DNA from: Flavihumibacter solisilvae
Lineage (GTDB): Bacteria > Bacteroidota > Bacteroidia > Chitinophagales > Chitinophagaceae
DNA length: 64,000 nt
Assembly: GCF_000814475.1 (NCBI RefSeq)
Contig: NZ_JSVC01000021.1
Location: forward strand, 124,001 to 188,000
Direction of reading: 5' to 3'
How positions within the stretch are numbered: the stretch's first letter is position 1; the number at the start of each line of letters is the position of its first letter. Shown one piece after another: positions 42,284 through 51,043 of this stretch. The translations under genes and the position numbers were made by a program. The notes under the pieces were generated by a model. The model did no database searches, was not told the DNA's origin, and saw only the letters and a list, made by a program, of their open reading frames with translations.

Positions 42284-44833
42284 CTAAACGATCCGGGAGA
42301 GCAATTCTTCCAGTTCGACCTCAGTTTTAATAATCACCTCCCTGGCTTTGCTTCCGAGATTCGGACCTACCACTCCGGCGCCTTCCAGCTGGTCCATCAA
42401 TCGGCCTGCCCTGTTGTATCCCAGTTTCATCCTCCTCTGGAGCAGTGAAGTGGAGCCAACCTGGTTCTGGACGATCAGTCTGGCCGCTTCCTCAAATAAC
42501 GGATCCTTATCATTCAGGTCAAAGTCCTTTCCCTCCATGTCTTTCTCGTCAACATATTCCGGCAAAAGGAATGCCTGGGGGTAACCGCGTTGTTCGCCGA
42601 TAAAAGCGGTAACGTCTTCAACTTCCGGGGTATCGACAAATGCGCACTGCAGCCTGGTGAGCTCACCATTGTAAGAGATGAGCATATCTCCCTTTCCGAT
42701 CAACTGTTCAGCACCGCCTGCATCAAGGATGGTTCGACTATCGATCTTTGATGAAACTTTAAATGCGATCCGCGCGGGGAAGTTTGCTTTAATGGTACCC
42801 GTGATAATATTTACCGAAGGACGCTGGGTTGCAATGATCAGGTGAATTCCTACCGCCCTGGCGAGCTGTGCAAGCCTGGCAATTGGCATTTCCACTTCTT
42901 TACCTGCGGTCATGATGAGATCGGCAAACTCGTCAATAACAAGTACAATAAAAGGCAGGTATTGGTGCCCTTTCTGCGGATTCAACCTGCGCTTTACAAA
43001 TTTCTCATTGTACTCTTTGATATTCCTTGTTCCCGCCTCTTTCAGCAGGTCATACCGGTTGTCCATCTCAATACACAGGGCATTAAGCGTATTGATCACT
43101 TTTTTTGTATCTGTAATAATCGCTTCTTCTTCGCCCGGCAGCTTGGCAAGAAAATGCCTTTCAATGGTCCTGTAAAGGCTTAATTCGACTTTTTTCGGAT
43201 CCACCAGCACAAACTTAAGCTGCGACGGGTGTTTCTTATATAAGAGCGATACAAGTATTGCGTTCAAGCCCACTGACTTTCCCTGACCTGTCGCACCCGC
43301 CATTAACAGGTGTGGCATTGCAGCGAGATCAACAATGAAATTCTCATTGTCGATTTTCTTCCCTACTGCGATTGGCAGGCTATAGTTGTTATGCTGGAAT
43401 TTATCCGAGCTCAGCAGGGTCTTCATGCTCACAACAGTCTTTTTCACATTCGGCACTTCAATCCCGATGGTTCCCTTTCCCGGAATTGGCGCTATGATCC
43501 GGATGCCCAACGCGGCGAGGCTCAGGGCAATGTCATCTTCGAGGTTCTTGATGCGCGAGATCCGCACGCCCGCAGCCGGTACAATTTCATAAAGCGTCAC
43601 GGTAGGGCCAACCGTGGCACTGATCTTCTGGATCAGGATATCGTAGTTCTTGAGTGTGTTGATGATCTGGTTCTTGTTCGCTTCCAGTTCAGCAGGATCC
43701 TGTACGATCTTTTCACTGCCATGGGTTTCCAGGAGATCCATCCCCGGGTATTTATAATCCCTCAGGTCGAGTGTCGGCTCATAAGGTGCAAGCTCTTCTG
43801 TCTTATTCTCACTGCCTTCGTCCTCTTCCTCCTTCTCCGGGGCAGCCGGTTTTATTTCAAGTTCAAGATCATTTACCGGAGCGGAAACAATTACCGGTTT
43901 AACGGGAGGAGGTGGCATTTCCACATGAGTCAGTCTTTCAGGTTGTTCCGGTGGCAGGGACGGTTCCGGTTCAAACGGAATTTCTTCTTCTTCCCTATTC
44001 ACTTCTTCTCGTTCAATTACTTCAAGTGGAAATTCGTCAATTGGTTGCGGGGGAGGTATCACAACGATCCCGCTTTCTTTTTTCAAACCATTCTTCTTAG
44101 CCTTGTCTTCAATAAAAAGCTTCGGTGAGGGTTCATCTTCATTTTTCCCAACTTCTTCCTCACTGGCAAGGGGCTGAACTTCCGGCTGCGATTTCTTCAC
44201 AGGAAGGGAAGGCATTTTGGGAACTGTGAAAACCGGGTTGAACCGCCAGATGAAATAGGCAAGTCCACCCACCAGCAGGATCGCTCCTGTGCCTACCGTT
44301 CCAAGGAAGCTTTCCATCCAGTTGCTGATCATTGTACCGACAGCTCCTCCCCATGGAAATGTGCTGGCACTCGCAAAAAAAGCAAACGCTACACTGAAAT
44401 ACAGTAGGCCAATAAGTACATAACGGACATTCCGGGCCAGGCGGAACAATTTTTTGCCAAAAAGGAGGTTGGCACCTGAGACAAAAAACAGGCTGCAGAC
44501 AAAATAGGAAGCCAGCCCGAACGCCTTATAAAAGAAAAAATGTGAAGCCCAGGCTCCCAGCCTGCCGAGCAGGTTTGCCACCCTGATGTCGTCGCCAAAA
44601 AGGAAGTCACTTCCGCCGCGAAAAACCTTATCCTGGTCTTCCTTCCATGTGAACAGGTACGATGTAAAGGCTATAAAAAGGAAAACGGACAGCAATAGCA
44701 GGACCGCACCAATGATCTTATGAGTACGTTCGTCTTTCACCAGCGATTTCACCTCAACTTTCTCCTCTTTCTCCGGCCGCAGATCAACCGGTTCGGGTAT
44801 TGGTTTTTTCTTGGACTTCAGCTTATTTGCCAT
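42284..44833 (-). CDS. ftsK: DNA translocase FtsK/SpoIIIE
   Basis: The protein, 849 residues from the ATG at 44833, has four transmembrane segments (about 40-60, 100-127, 137-155, 180-197), a Pro/Glu-rich linker (210-350) and a RecA-like motor with Walker A GATGQGKS (513-520) and Walker B VLVIDEFADL. The C-terminal gamma domain (SLLQRRMKLGYNRAGRLMDQLEGAGVV in pieces) reads orienting sequences. FtsK pumps chromosome DNA at the division septum and helps dimer resolution. An ATG at 44893 lies further up, but a promoter -7 box at 44839-44846 favours the start chosen here. Confidence 0.96.
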   Translation of the reverse strand: MANKLKSKKKPIPEPVDLRPEKEEKVEVKSLVKDERTHKIIGAVLLLLSVFLFIAFTSYLFTWKEDQDKVFRGGSDFLFGDDIRVANLLGRLGAWASHFFFYKAFGLASYFVCSLFFVSGANLLFGKKLFRLARNVRYVLIGLLYFSVAFAFFASASTFPWGGAVGTMISNWMESFLGTVGTGAILLVGGLAYFIWRFNPVFTVPKMPSLPVKKSQPEVQPLASEEEVGKNEDEPSPKLFIEDKAKKNGLKKESGIVVIPPPQPIDEFPLEVIEREEVNREEEEIPFEPEPSLPPEQPERLTHVEMPPPPVKPVIVSAPVNDLELEIKPAAPEKEEEDEGSENKTEELAPYEPTLDLRDYKYPGMDLLETHGSEKIVQDPAELEANKNQIINTLKNYDILIQKISATVGPTVTLYEIVPAAGVRISRIKNLEDDIALSLAALGIRIIAPIPGKGTIGIEVPNVKKTVVSMKTLLSSDKFQHNNYSLPIAVGKKIDNENFIVDLAAMPHLLMAGATGQGKSVGLNAILVSLLYKKHPSQLKFVLVDPKKVELSLYRTIERHFLAKLPGEEEAIITDTKKVINTLNALCIEMDNRYDLLKEAGTRNIKEYNEKFVKRRLNPQKGHQYLPFIVLVIDEFADLIMTAGKEVEMPIARLAQLARAVGIHLIIATQRPSVNIITGTIKANFPARIAFKVSSKIDSRTILDAGGAEQLIGKGDMLISYNGELTRLQCAFVDTPEVEDVTAFIGEQRGYPQAFLLPEYVDEKDMEGKDFDLNDKDPLFEEAARLIVQNQVGSTSLLQRRMKLGYNRAGRLMDQLEGAGVVGPNLGSKAREVIIKTEVELEELLSRIV

Positions 44834-44838
44834 AGCCA

Positions 44839-44846
44839 CAAATATA
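44839..44846 (-). promoter_or_regulatory. Putative -7 promoter element just before ftsK
   Basis: On the minus strand TATATTTG matches TAnnTTTG and ends five bases before the ATG at 44833. If used, the mRNA would begin at or next to the start codon. No clear -33 box is present. Confidence 0.4.
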
Positions 44847-44881
44847 CATTTAGCAGCAAAAGAAATTGTATTTTGGAAGCT

Positions 44882-46798
44882 ATGCACCGGCAACTGCTTA
44901 TATTTTTTTTCCTGATCATATATAATCTGCCTGCTTCAGCCCAGTTACAAAACCCGGGACGGGATACTATACGTGTTAGTTCTTTCCGGTTGTTCCGGCC
45001 AATTAGTAATGAAACGGGAATCTTTATCGATTCCACGAGAATAGTGAATACAGAACACATTCTCCGGCTGCCTGGGCTGCAGTCCATTCCCCTTGCTATG
45101 AACCGGAAGCTGAGCCCGAGATATATCGGAAAACCCTGCTTCCTTCAATTCAGTATTTTAAATGATACAGACTCTTCCACGAGTCTGTATTTTCTTCCGG
45201 GCTTTTATTTCAACAACATCAATTTATATAAATGGAAGCAGGGATCGGGAAAGTTTGAACTGGTATCCAGTTCATCCACCGGCCAGACAGTAAACCGGAA
45301 TGTGGTCAGGAAACTCGACCTGGCGCCAGGAGAATTCGCTGTTTATATTACTGAACTGGATTTTATCAAGACAACTGTCAACACTATTACGCCAACGCTT
45401 ACATACGAGTATTATCTACCCTTGCTGATCAGCCAGTTCCAGAATGAGCGCAGGCTCAGTTCCATTATCACTTATCTCATCTGCGGCATAATGCTGATGA
45501 TGATCTTTTATTCCCTGGCTGCGTATTACATGAACCGCAATTCGGCGTTTCTTTACTATTCCGCATATGCAGGGTTGCTGGGGCTGATGTTTTTCCTGAA
45601 GGCCTACATGTTTAAACGGCCCACCGGATCAAATTTTTATTTTGAAAGTTATTTTGACTTCATCTTACAGGCGACAGGCACCATATTCTACTTTATTTTC
45701 CTGCGAAGGTTTGTGAATGCACGTGCAGAATTCCTGCGCCTTGAAAAAGTGCTTTACAGCGTCCAGTTGCTGACCGTCGGCGGTATGATTCTCTTTACTT
45801 TCTTTAATTTTTTCAGTGACGAGTTCAGGTGGCAAAACCTGACGGAGAATTTTATAAAATATGCATGGTCTTTCAGTACGATCTTCTTTATCGGGTATGC
45901 GCTTTTTAACCGAAGCCAGATTCTGCGGTACCTTGCCATCGGCCATACCTTCCTGTTCGCCGGCGGTTTGCTGTCACTTTTCCTGATCAACTCGTCGCAC
46001 CGGTTTGCCAATGCTGTATCACCACTGATTAACGATTCATTGTTCTGGTATGAAATGGGAATCCTTTTCGAACTGGTATTCTTCCTTGTTGCGCTTTCGT
46101 TCAAAAACCGCCAGGATATCAGTGCAAGGGCGAGGGAAAAGGAAAGATTGCTTATGGAGTATGAAAAAGGCGCAATGGAAAAACAGATGGCCATCCTTGC
46201 CGCGAAACAGGAGGAACGTAATCGCATTTCTGCCGACATGCATGATGAACTGGGTTCAGGGGTAACTGCTATCCGGCTGATGAGTGAACTTGCCAAAGCA
46301 AAGATGAAAGACTATACATTGCCGGAAATTGATAAGATCTCCAACTCTGCGAATGACCTGATCACTAAGATGAATACGATCATCTGGACAATGAAAAGTT
46401 CAAATGATTCCGTAGACAATATGATCGCATATGTGCGGGCGTACGCGGCTGAATTTCTCGACAATACTGATATCCGGTACCGGGTGCAATACCCTGATAA
46501 TCTGCCGTCAATTGAGCTGACGGGTGAGAAAAGGAGGAATATTTTTCTCTGTATCAAGGAATCGTTGAACAACATTGTAAAACATGCAAGGGCTAGCGAA
46601 GTGCTGATAAGTTTTAAAATCGGCCCGCACCTGGTTATACAGATCCACGACAATGGGACCGGACTTCAGCCCGACACCATGCGCGAGTTCAGCAATGGAC
46701 TTACCAATATGCGCAAAAGAATGGAAAACATTGAAGGGCATTTCAGCATCCGTACCCACGAGGGAACTATCGTTACCTTAAGTATCCCGCTTGAGTAA
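44882..46798 (+). CDS. Sensor histidine kinase with 7TM-DISM input and HisKA_3 output
   Basis: The protein, 638 residues from the ATG at 44882, has a signal peptide (to ASAQ, residue 20), an extracellular 7TMR-DISMED2-like domain (about 35-170), a seven-helix membrane block (about 190-395), and a kinase of the NarX/DegS class. The phospho-His is in EERNRISADMHDELGSGVTAI, and the ATPase has NNIVKHARASEV and IQIHDNGTGL. Upstream in-frame ATG at 44720 would lie inside ftsK and remove the signal peptide. No response regulator is next to it, so it is an orphan kinase whose partner would be a NarL/LuxR-type regulator. Confidence 0.88.
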   Translation: MHRQLLIFFFLIIYNLPASAQLQNPGRDTIRVSSFRLFRPISNETGIFIDSTRIVNTEHILRLPGLQSIPLAMNRKLSPRYIGKPCFLQFSILNDTDSSTSLYFLPGFYFNNINLYKWKQGSGKFELVSSSSTGQTVNRNVVRKLDLAPGEFAVYITELDFIKTTVNTITPTLTYEYYLPLLISQFQNERRLSSIITYLICGIMLMMIFYSLAAYYMNRNSAFLYYSAYAGLLGLMFFLKAYMFKRPTGSNFYFESYFDFILQATGTIFYFIFLRRFVNARAEFLRLEKVLYSVQLLTVGGMILFTFFNFFSDEFRWQNLTENFIKYAWSFSTIFFIGYALFNRSQILRYLAIGHTFLFAGGLLSLFLINSSHRFANAVSPLINDSLFWYEMGILFELVFFLVALSFKNRQDISARAREKERLLMEYEKGAMEKQMAILAAKQEERNRISADMHDELGSGVTAIRLMSELAKAKMKDYTLPEIDKISNSANDLITKMNTIIWTMKSSNDSVDNMIAYVRAYAAEFLDNTDIRYRVQYPDNLPSIELTGEKRRNIFLCIKESLNNIVKHARASEVLISFKIGPHLVIQIHDNGTGLQPDTMREFSNGLTNMRKRMENIEGHFSIRTHEGTIVTLSIPLE

Positions 46799-47176
46799 TC
46801 CTCCGAGTAAGAAGAGCCAGCCGGCCACAAAGAACAACCCGCCTATAGGTGTAATAATACCAATGCCGCTGTACCCCACTGTCTGTGTTGCTTTCAGGAA
46901 AGTAAGCAGGTAAAGTGATCCGCTGAAAAGCAGGATACCGGTAAAAAAACACTGTGCAGCGCGTTTCATCCGGATGCCGGGAAAATGGATAGCTGAAAGC
47001 CCCGTAGCGAGTAACGCAAACACGTGGTAGAAATGATAACGGACGCCGGTCTCGAAAGTTGACACCGTTTCAACCGGAACATATTGTTTTAGACCGTGTG
47101 CGCCAAAGGCTCCAAGGATCACGGCAAGTGCACCTAAAATGGCGGCTGAAGACAGGATAGACCTACTCATGCTCAA
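46778..47176 (-). CDS. DUF423 family membrane protein
   Basis: The 132-residue protein has four hydrophobic segments, with AILGALAVILGAFGAHGLKQYV near the start, FETGVRYHFYHVFALL and a final GGLFFVAGWLFLLGGLL. This is the DUF423 (YwdK/YgdD) pattern, a small inner-membrane family of unknown function. It is the last gene of a minus-strand series and overlaps aroK by 14 bases. Its 3' end also overlaps the convergent sensor kinase gene by 21 bases, with no terminator visible. Confidence 0.88.
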   Translation of the reverse strand: MSMSRSILSSAAILGALAVILGAFGAHGLKQYVPVETVSTFETGVRYHFYHVFALLATGLSAIHFPGIRMKRAAQCFFTGILLFSGSLYLLTFLKATQTVGYSGIGIITPIGGLFFVAGWLFLLGGLLKRDT

Positions 47177-47669
47177 TTGCAGATTTTATTTGTTCAAGTG
47201 AAAGCGTTTCTTCCGGCAGCACGAGATGTGCCTGTTCATAATAGAGTTTCCGGTCGTGCAGTTTCTTAACGATAAAGGCCTTCATTTCGTAATCAGGAAT
47301 ATCGCGAAGCAAGGGCCGGTGATTCTTCTCCTTCATCAGGCGTTGCAACAGCACCGGCGTTGAAGTATTCAGCCAGATCACTTTACCATTATCTTTCATG
47401 AAATCGATGTTGCCAAAAAAGCAGGGAGTTCCGCCACCGCAGGAAATAACCATATTCCCGTTTGCTTCTGTAAGTGTGGTAAGTAGTTCTTTCTCGAGCA
47501 TCCTGAAATACTCCTCTCCTTTTTCGCTGAAAATTTCGGGGATCGTCTTATTCTCATGCTGCGTTATAACATCATCGAGATCATAAAAAGGTACTTTCAT
47601 GCTGGCTGACAGAAGTCGTCCCCAATGCGACTTGCCACTTCCCATAAATCCTATCAGGTAAATGCGCAT
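47163..47669 (-). CDS. aroK: Shikimate kinase
   Basis: The protein, 168 residues from the ATG at 47669, begins MRIYLIGFMGSGKSHWGRLL with a P-loop, then FYDLDDVITQHE with the shikimate-binding Asp, and FRMLEKELL and SCGGGTPCF (the shikimate-binding GGG). It phosphorylates shikimate on the way to chorismate. A second ATG at 47684 would overlap the acyl-CoA dehydrogenase stop and is not needed for the fold. The gene sits between the dehydrogenase and DUF423 genes, closely packed, so one mRNA is likely. Confidence 0.93.
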   Translation of the reverse strand: MRIYLIGFMGSGKSHWGRLLSASMKVPFYDLDDVITQHENKTIPEIFSEKGEEYFRMLEKELLTTLTEANGNMVISCGGGTPCFFGNIDFMKDNGKVIWLNTSTPVLLQRLMKEKNHRPLLRDIPDYEMKAFIVKKLHDRKLYYEQAHLVLPEETLSLEQIKSAIEHE

Positions 47670-47670
47670 G

Positions 47671-48849
47671 TTATTTGAAAGCATTTAGTCCGGTAACATC
47701 CATACCGGTGATCAGTAAGTGTATATCATGGGTACCTTCGTAGGTGATGACGCTTTCGATGTTCATCATATGGCGCATTACAGGGAATTCGCCTGTTATG
47801 CCCATTCCGCCGAGGATCTGGCGGGCATCACGGCATACATTGTGAGCCACTTCGCAGCCGTTTCTTTTTGCCATACTCACCTGCGATGCTGACGCCTTGC
47901 CATCATTCATCAATACGGCTACACGCCAGTTGATCAACTGTGCTTTGGTAATTTCAGTCACCATTTCCGCAAGCTTCTTTTGCTGCAGCTGAAAACCACC
48001 GATCGGCCGGTCGAACTGTACCCTTTCTTTTGAATACCGCAATGCGGCATCGTAACAATCCATTGCTGCACCTACCGTACCCCAGGCAATGCCGAAACGT
48101 GCCTTGGTAAGACAACTCAACGGCCCTTTCAACCCTTTTACATTGGGAAGGATATTCTCCTTCGGCACTTTCACATTATCGAAAACCAATTCGCCGGTAG
48201 CAGAGGCCCTGAGACTCCATTTACCATGAGTAGTCGGTGTGCTGAAACCTTCCATTCCCCGCTCCAGGATCAAACCATAAATTTCTCCCTGCTCATCCTT
48301 CGCCCATACGACAGCAACTTGCGCGAAAGGCGCATTACTGATCCACATTTTAGAACCGTTAAGGATCACGTGGTCACCGGCATCCCGGAAATTTGTCAGC
48401 ATGCCTGCAGGGTTGCTGCCATGATCGGGCTCGGTAAGCCCGAAACAACCCAACCATTCGCCGCTTGCCAGTTTTGGAAGGTATTTCCGGCGTTGCGATT
48501 CACTTCCAAACTCATAGATCGGGAACATTACCAGTGAGCCCTGCACGGAAGCGGTTGAACGGACACCGCTGTCACCCCGCTCCAATTCCTGCATCATCAA
48601 TCCGTAGCTGATATAATCCAGTCCGCCACCACCGTAGTCGACCGGAATAGTGGGGCCGAAGCATCCCATATCACCCAACTGTTTAACAATCTGCGTTGGA
48701 AACTCAGCTTTCTGCGCGTAATCTTCTATAATCGGAGAGATCTCTTTTTTTACATAATTGCGAACTGCGTTCCTTACCATCAGGTGCTCTTCTGAAAGCA
48801 ACTCATCCAGGTTCAGGTAATCGGGCGATTGAAATTGGTCCGTGGACAT
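47671..48849 (-). CDS. Acyl-CoA dehydrogenase, glutaryl-CoA dehydrogenase-like
   Basis: The 392-residue protein has the acyl-CoA dehydrogenase fold with RSTASVQGSLVMFPIYEFG, GCFGLTEPDHGSNPAG and the catalytic Glu in ITYEGTHDIHLLITGMDVTG. The Arg at the start of the first segment and the YEGTHDIH ending are typical of glutaryl-CoA dehydrogenase, which oxidises and decarboxylates glutaryl-CoA to crotonyl-CoA in lysine and tryptophan breakdown. The precise substrate is an inference. It is in a minus-strand set with pyrF and kynU upstream. Confidence 0.85.
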   Translation of the reverse strand: MSTDQFQSPDYLNLDELLSEEHLMVRNAVRNYVKKEISPIIEDYAQKAEFPTQIVKQLGDMGCFGPTIPVDYGGGGLDYISYGLMMQELERGDSGVRSTASVQGSLVMFPIYEFGSESQRRKYLPKLASGEWLGCFGLTEPDHGSNPAGMLTNFRDAGDHVILNGSKMWISNAPFAQVAVVWAKDEQGEIYGLILERGMEGFSTPTTHGKWSLRASATGELVFDNVKVPKENILPNVKGLKGPLSCLTKARFGIAWGTVGAAMDCYDAALRYSKERVQFDRPIGGFQLQQKKLAEMVTEITKAQLINWRVAVLMNDGKASASQVSMAKRNGCEVAHNVCRDARQILGGMGITGEFPVMRHMMNIESVITYEGTHDIHLLITGMDVTGLNAFK

Positions 48850-48879
48850 GGCAAATATTTAGTTGAGCTAATGTAGGTC

Positions 48880-48911
48880 AATAAGTGAATAGGTCAATCG
48901 GTGAATAAGGA
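48880..48911. repeat. Tandem octamers of the AATARRTG type, second locus
   Basis: Four consecutive units read AATAAGTG, AATAGGTC, AATCGGTG and AATAAGGA. They lie between the acyl-CoA dehydrogenase start and the pyrF stop, the same type of position as the copy at 23745-23784. Confidence 0.75.
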
Positions 48912-48918
48912 ATGAAAC

Positions 48919-49722
48919 TTATGAGAAATACTGCGACATTTCGGTGCTGTATTGCTGTGCAATGGCAGCGGCCTCCGTGGCAAAAGACTCATTTTCGGCG
49001 GCATAAATAATCGCACGGCTTGCATTCACCAACAGGCCGCAGTCGCTGTTCATTGCCTTGTCTGAAATTTCACTGAGACTGCCTCCCTGGGCACCCACAC
49101 CGGGAACCAGGAAAAAATGATCAGGTAAGATTTTCCTGATATTGGTAAATTCTTCAGCCTGAGTAGCACCAATTACAAACATCAGATTTTCCGGGGTACC
49201 CCATGATGACACCGTCTTCAGCACTTTTTCATACAGGTACTGACCGTCTGTCTTTTGCAGTTCAAAATCCTTTGCGCCTTTGTTGGATGTCAGTCCCAGT
49301 ACAATTGTCCATTTGTCTTTATATTCCAGGAATGGCTGAACACTATCCGCGCCCATATAGGGTGCTACAGTGATGGCGTCAAACGCCAGGGTTTCGAAAA
49401 ATGCTTTTGCATACTGGGCACTTGTATTCCCGATATCACCGCGCTTGGCATCAGCAATTTTAAGATGTGTTGAAGGGATATAATTCACTGTTTCCTCCAT
49501 TGCCGCCCAGCCTTTAAGTCCCATTGCTTCATAAAATGCCGTATTGATCTTATAACTCACGCAATAGTCTTTGGTGGCATCAATGATCGCCTTATTAAAT
49601 GCAACTATAGCGTCGGGACGCGACTGAAGGAATTTTGGGATTCGGTCAAAATCAGTATCAAGTCCCACACAGAGGTATGACCGCTTATTCCTGATCTGGC
49701 CGATTAACTCAGTTCTGTTCAT
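48919..49722 (-). CDS. pyrF: Orotidine 5'-phosphate decarboxylase
   Basis: The protein, 267 residues from the ATG at 49722, is a type 2 OMP decarboxylase. It has SYLCVGLDTDFDRIPKFL, the catalytic Lys/Asp array in IADAKRGDIGNTSAQYA, and FLVPGVGAQGGSL near the C-terminus. It makes UMP. An ATG further up (49776) would overlap kynU; the start used here begins 16 bases after the kynU stop. Length agrees with the type 2 family. Confidence 0.94.
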   Translation of the reverse strand: MNRTELIGQIRNKRSYLCVGLDTDFDRIPKFLQSRPDAIVAFNKAIIDATKDYCVSYKINTAFYEAMGLKGWAAMEETVNYIPSTHLKIADAKRGDIGNTSAQYAKAFFETLAFDAITVAPYMGADSVQPFLEYKDKWTIVLGLTSNKGAKDFELQKTDGQYLYEKVLKTVSSWGTPENLMFVIGATQAEEFTNIRKILPDHFFLVPGVGAQGGSLSEISDKAMNSDCGLLVNASRAIIYAAENESFATEAAAIAQQYSTEMSQYFS

Positions 49723-49738
49723 TCTGCGAAGATAGTCA

Positions 49739-51025
49739 TTACTGGCTGTCGGGAAGGGCTGCCAGCGCTGTTTCAATCACTGACACAAACTTCCAGATCT
49801 CTTCATAACGGTTATATAAAGGAACAGGAGCGACGCGAATGACGTCTGGTTCACGCCAGTCCGCAAAAAAACCTGCTTCTGTCAGCTGCTCAAAGACTCT
49901 CTTTCCATGCACAGGAATCAACAGTGACACCTGGCAACCTTTTTCCGGTGTATTTCCTGGCGTAAGGATCTCTATCCTGCGGGTTCCAGGCCTGGATTGA
50001 AGCTGATGGAGCAGGAAGAGCAGGTAGCTGCTCATCTGCTGGCCTTTCTGAATCAGCCGCTCAAAGCCCGCTTCTGCAAAAATCTCAAGCGATGCACGGT
50101 GAGCGGCGTACAGGATGGGGGAAGGTGTACTCAGCTGCCAGCCTTCTGCAGATCCGGCAGGAATAAAGCCCTTTTCCATTTTGAAGCGAGTGGATTTTTC
50201 ATATCCCCACCACCCTGCCAGCCTGGGAATTGAAGGGTTCTTGTGATAACGCTCATGAATATAGGCTGCACCCATGGCACCGGGGCCACTGTTCAGGTAT
50301 TTATAGCTGCACCAACAGGCAAAATCCACGTTCCATGTGTGCAGCCGCAGCTCGATGTTTCCGGCGGCATGGGCAAGGTCAAACCCCGCAAGGGCACCAA
50401 CGCCATGAGCCGCCCTGGTGATTGCCGCCATATCAAAGACCTGGCCTGTATAATAATTAACTCCGCCCCATAAAACGAGAGCAAGTTCATCACCGCAGCT
50501 TTCGATGGCGGAAATAATATCATCATGCCTGATCAGGTATTCCCCTTCATGCGGGGAAACTTCGATGATAATATCCTCCGGGCTCAACCCCAGGTGCTTC
50601 ACGTGCGTTTCAAGCATGTACTGATCGCTGGGAAATGCCTTTGCTTCGCAAATGATCTTTTTTCTCCTGCCCGATGGCCTGTAAAAACTCACCATCATCA
50701 GGTGCAGGTTTACTGTCAGTTGGTTCATTACTGTCAGCTCCGACGGCAATGCGCCAACAATACCTGACAAAGGGAGGATCAGATGATCATGATAGTCGAG
50801 CCAGGGATCATCACCCATAAAAAAAGCTTCCACACCGTAACGCGCCCATTGCTTCAGAACGCGGTCGACATACCCGGCGGTTCGTTTAGGTTGCAGGCCC
50901 AACGAATTCCCAAGAAAGTAAACCTGTTCAGTATCATTTACCGTTGGAATGATAAATTCTTCACGAAAGGACCGTAGTGGATCCTGCGCATCCAGTTGCT
51001 TCGCGTATGCCTGACTGTTATTCAT
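49739..51025 (-). CDS. kynU: Kynureninase
   Basis: The 428-residue protein has the kynureninase layout: YFLGNSLGLQPKRT near residue 36, VMNQLTVNLHLMM, FDLAHAAGNIELRLHTWNVDFACWCSYKYLNSGPGA with the PLP lysine (SYKYLN), and late RIAP-like VIRVAPVPLYNRYEEIW. It splits kynurenine or 3-hydroxykynurenine to (hydroxy)anthranilate and alanine in tryptophan degradation. The other pathway genes are not in the window; an SDR gene lies 18 bases upstream on the same strand. Confidence 0.94.
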   Translation of the reverse strand: MNNSQAYAKQLDAQDPLRSFREEFIIPTVNDTEQVYFLGNSLGLQPKRTAGYVDRVLKQWARYGVEAFFMGDDPWLDYHDHLILPLSGIVGALPSELTVMNQLTVNLHLMMVSFYRPSGRRKKIICEAKAFPSDQYMLETHVKHLGLSPEDIIIEVSPHEGEYLIRHDDIISAIESCGDELALVLWGGVNYYTGQVFDMAAITRAAHGVGALAGFDLAHAAGNIELRLHTWNVDFACWCSYKYLNSGPGAMGAAYIHERYHKNPSIPRLAGWWGYEKSTRFKMEKGFIPAGSAEGWQLSTPSPILYAAHRASLEIFAEAGFERLIQKGQQMSSYLLFLLHQLQSRPGTRRIEILTPGNTPEKGCQVSLLIPVHGKRVFEQLTEAGFFADWREPDVIRVAPVPLYNRYEEIWKFVSVIETALAALPDSQ

Positions 51026-51043
51026 ATTGTCAACAAAAAATAA

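Noticed and set aside
43310-44128. 272-codon open frame opposite ftsK
   Set aside because: It is antisense to the conserved motor and linker of FtsK and has an unlikely composition (many Arg, Phe, His). It is a shadow of the real gene.
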